A stretch of 7,576 bases of DNA, taken from positions 1-7,576 of the forward strand of contig JBKEHQ010000059.1 in the NCBI GenBank assembly GCA_046710875.1. The letters run 5' to 3'. The stretch comes from MGIIb-O3 sp046710875. GTDB taxonomy: Archaea; Thermoplasmatota; Poseidoniia; Poseidoniales; Thalassarchaeaceae. A program made the translations under genes and the position numbers. Below are positions 5,958 through 7,576 of the stretch, piece by piece. A model generated the notes under the pieces. That model worked only from the letters and a program-made list of their open reading frames with translations. It was not told the origin of the DNA and did not search any database. Numbering within the stretch: position 1 is the stretch's first letter; every line of letters begins with the position of its first letter.

Positions 5958-7370
5958 TTAACCAATACTTCCTTCCATCTCAAGCGCCATTAATTTATTC
6001 AATTCAACGGCATATTCCATTGGTAATTCTCTAGTAAAAGGTTCAAAGAACCCATTTACAATTAAGGCCAAAGATTCTTCTTCAGTATGGCCGCGACTCA
6101 TGAGATAAAATAACTGATCATCACTAACTTTTGATACACTTGCTTCATGTTCACACTTTGCAGTAGAATTTGAAACTTCCATTGTAGGATATGTATCGGA
6201 TCTACTTTTATCGTCTAGTATGAGTGCATCACATACAACATTAAGTTTACAATTCTCAGCCTTTGATGAAACAGTAACCATCCCTCTATAAGATCCTCTG
6301 CCTCCATCTTTACTGATGCTCTTCGATAATATCTTACTGGTTGTATTGGAGGCTAAATGATGGATTTTTGCCCCTGCATCTTGGTGTTGACCTTTTCCTG
6401 AATAAGCTACTGAAATTACTTCGGCATGTGATCCTTCACCTTTTAGTATCACTGAAGGATATTTCATTGTTAATTTACTACCAATATTCCCGTCCACCCA
6501 TTCTATTTTAGAATTTTCATGTGCAATACCTCTTTTTGTTACCAAATTGTAAACATTTGCACTCCAATTCTGAACTGTAGAATAGCGTATGTGCGAGCCG
6601 GGTAGTGCTATCAATTCAACAACTGCTGAATGCAATGAATCAGTGGAATAAGTAGGGGCAGTACATCCTTCGACGTAATGGATACTACTTCCTTCATCGG
6701 CAATAATTAATGTTCTTTCAAACTGCCCCATATTTTTAGCGTTAATTCTAAAATATGCTTGAACTGGCATCTCAACATGAACTCCTTTTGGGACATAGAT
6801 GAATGATCCACCAGACCAAACTGCAGTATTTAGTGCTGAAAACTTATTATCCGAGTATGGTACAACTGAACAAAACCATTTCTTTACTAATTCAGGATAT
6901 TCCCTTAATCCGCTATCCATATCTAGAAAAATAACTCCTTGAGCTACTAAATCTTCTCTTATGCTGTGATATACTGCCTCTGATTCGTATTGCGCTGTTA
7001 CTCCTGATAGCCACTTTTGTTCAGCATCTGGTATTCCAAGCTTATCAAATGTATTTCTTATTTCTTCTGGAACTTCATCCCAATCATTCTCAGTTGCCTT
7101 TGAAGAACGTAAATAATAGCATACCTTGTCGAAATCAATATTTTTTAACATACTCATATTGCCCCATGTAGGCATAGGCCTATCTACAAAATGTTTGTAT
7201 GCTTTTACTCTAATTTGGGTCATCCAATCTGGTTCATTCTTTATCTCTGAAATATCTCTAACAACTTGTTCCGAGAGTCCAGCATCAAACCTTATCGTTG
7301 AATTCTCAGTATCATGCCATCCTGCTTTATAATCTCCAATTACTTCTCTTGCTTCTTGCGATGATTCCAT
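5958..7370 (-). CDS. sufB: Fe-S cluster assembly scaffold protein SufB
   Basis: SufB is the scaffold subunit on which nascent Fe-S clusters form, in complex with SufC and SufD. The product has 470 residues, the usual full length. Recognisable blocks are YESEAVYHS (128-136), the SGGSFIYVPKGVHVEMPVQAY stretch (186-206), EGCTAPTYSTDSLHSAVVE (234-252), KSRSDTYP (388-395), the CEHEASVSKVSDDQLFYLMSRG region (406-427) and the terminal ELPMEYAVELNKL segment (448-460). C380 and E409, 29 residues apart, correspond to E. coli C405 and E434, and H408 to H433, the residues implicated in sulfur transfer and cluster assembly. No intein or N-terminal fusion interrupts it. ATG 7370 is 3 nt after the sufC stop, and GGAG at 7385-7382 inside sufC lies 11 nt upstream as a possible ribosome binding site. 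The order sufC-sufB-sufD is the standard minimal operon. Confidence 0.98.
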   Translation of the reverse strand: MESSQEAREVIGDYKAGWHDTENSTIRFDAGLSEQVVRDISEIKNEPDWMTQIRVKAYKHFVDRPMPTWGNMSMLKNIDFDKVCYYLRSSKATENDWDEVPEEIRNTFDKLGIPDAEQKWLSGVTAQYESEAVYHSIREDLVAQGVIFLDMDSGLREYPELVKKWFCSVVPYSDNKFSALNTAVWSGGSFIYVPKGVHVEMPVQAYFRINAKNMGQFERTLIIADEGSSIHYVEGCTAPTYSTDSLHSAVVELIALPGSHIRYSTVQNWSANVYNLVTKRGIAHENSKIEWVDGNIGSKLTMKYPSVILKGEGSHAEVISVAYSGKGQHQDAGAKIHHLASNTTSKILSKSISKDGGRGSYRGMVTVSSKAENCKLNVVCDALILDDKSRSDTYPTMEVSNSTAKCEHEASVSKVSDDQLFYLMSRGHTEEESLALIVNGFFEPFTRELPMEYAVELNKLMALEMEGSIG

Positions 7371-7373
7371 AAT

Positions 7374-7576
7374 TCATATCTCTCCTTCAATTTCAATTTT
7401 ATTTTCTAGCCAGTCATAGCCATTTGCTTCTAAATCGTTGGCCAAACTCGCGTCGCCTGTTGCTACTATTTTACCATCTATTAGTACGTGAATCTTATCT
7501 GGCTTTACGTGTTCTAAGATTCTTGAATAATGCGTTATAATTAATGCACCTGAATCTGTACCCCTTATTGCAGAAT
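7374..7576 (-). CDS. sufC: Fe-S assembly ATPase SufC, C-terminal fragment (5' part beyond window)
   Basis: SufC is the ABC-type ATPase of the SufBC2D complex. Only the last 66 codons are visible, read by hand from the minus strand with two extra bases at the edge. The frame gives ALIITHYSRILEHVKPDKIH, then VLIDGKIVATGDASLANDLE and NGYDWLENK, followed by a TGA at 7376-7374. The ITHY histidine is the ABC H-loop (switch) residue. The VHVLxDGxIVxxGD and GYDW segments are diagnostic of SufC over other ABC ATPases. Walker A, signature and Walker B motifs lie outside the window. The stop is 3 nt from the sufB start. Confidence 0.94.
   Translation of the reverse strand, partial: SAIRGTDSGALIITHYSRILEHVKPDKIHVLIDGKIVATGDASLANDLEANGYDWLENKIEIEGEI

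Noticed and set aside
7126..7332. Plus-strand open frame of 68 codons
   Set aside because: It is antisense to the conserved 5' part of sufB.
5958..7370. Possible intein or frameshift in SufB
   Set aside because: SufB genes often carry inteins, but here the frame is continuous at normal length with all conserved blocks in order.
1..7576. CRISPR array, tRNA, insertion sequence or defence system
   Set aside because: No regularly spaced repeats, tRNA-like segment, transposase or nuclease motif was seen by reading; coding sequence fills almost the whole window.

Overview
The window is AT-rich, gene-dense DNA, most likely from a planktonic archaeon. My best guess is a marine Group II/III type (Poseidoniales or another Thermoplasmatota), but that is an inference. 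The grounds are: TATA-like boxes about 30-40 nt upstream of the genes rather than bacterial -35/-10 pairs, a SufC-SufB-SufD Fe-S assembly operon, tightly overlapping genes, and several secreted or membrane-anchored proteins. No rRNA, tRNA, ribosomal protein or other strong phylogenetic marker is present. A low-GC bacterium cannot be fully excluded.

Layout. (1) Positions 1-896, minus strand: the N-terminal 298 residues of a secreted zinc metallopeptidase (HEFEH plus a downstream WIDEG glutamate, similar to M30 hyicolysin-like gluzincins), cut by the window edge. (2) Positions 897-954: a short divergent promoter region with a palindromic TATA element. (3) Positions 955-4075, plus strand: a three-gene overlapping operon. 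It encodes a glutaminyl cyclotransferase with a signal peptide and a C-terminal membrane anchor, a membrane protein displaying a carboxypeptidase-regulatory-like beta-sandwich domain, and a thymidylate kinase fused to an unrecognised C-terminal domain of about 230 residues. (4) Positions 4077-7576, minus strand: sufC (3' end only), sufB, sufD and a DUF2085-type membrane protein, with gaps of 3, 11 and 10 nt. The two operons converge with a single base between stop codons at 4075/4077.

How the genes work together. SufB, SufC and SufD form the SufBC2D scaffold/ATPase that builds Fe-S clusters; the last gene of that operon is an uncharacterised membrane protein with conserved Cys/His positions. 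The divergent peptidase/cyclotransferase pair concerns the cell exterior: one gene degrades or processes protein outside the cell, and the other converts N-terminal Gln to pyroglutamate. The thymidylate kinase supplies dTDP and has no obvious link to its upstream neighbours beyond co-transcription.

There is no stretch above 300 bases without a gene. I see no CRISPR array, insertion sequence, tRNA or other RNA gene. The most unusual items are the C-terminally extended thymidylate kinase with an atypical P-loop and the DUF2085 protein appended to the suf operon. I do not see clear evidence of a wholly new multi-gene system.
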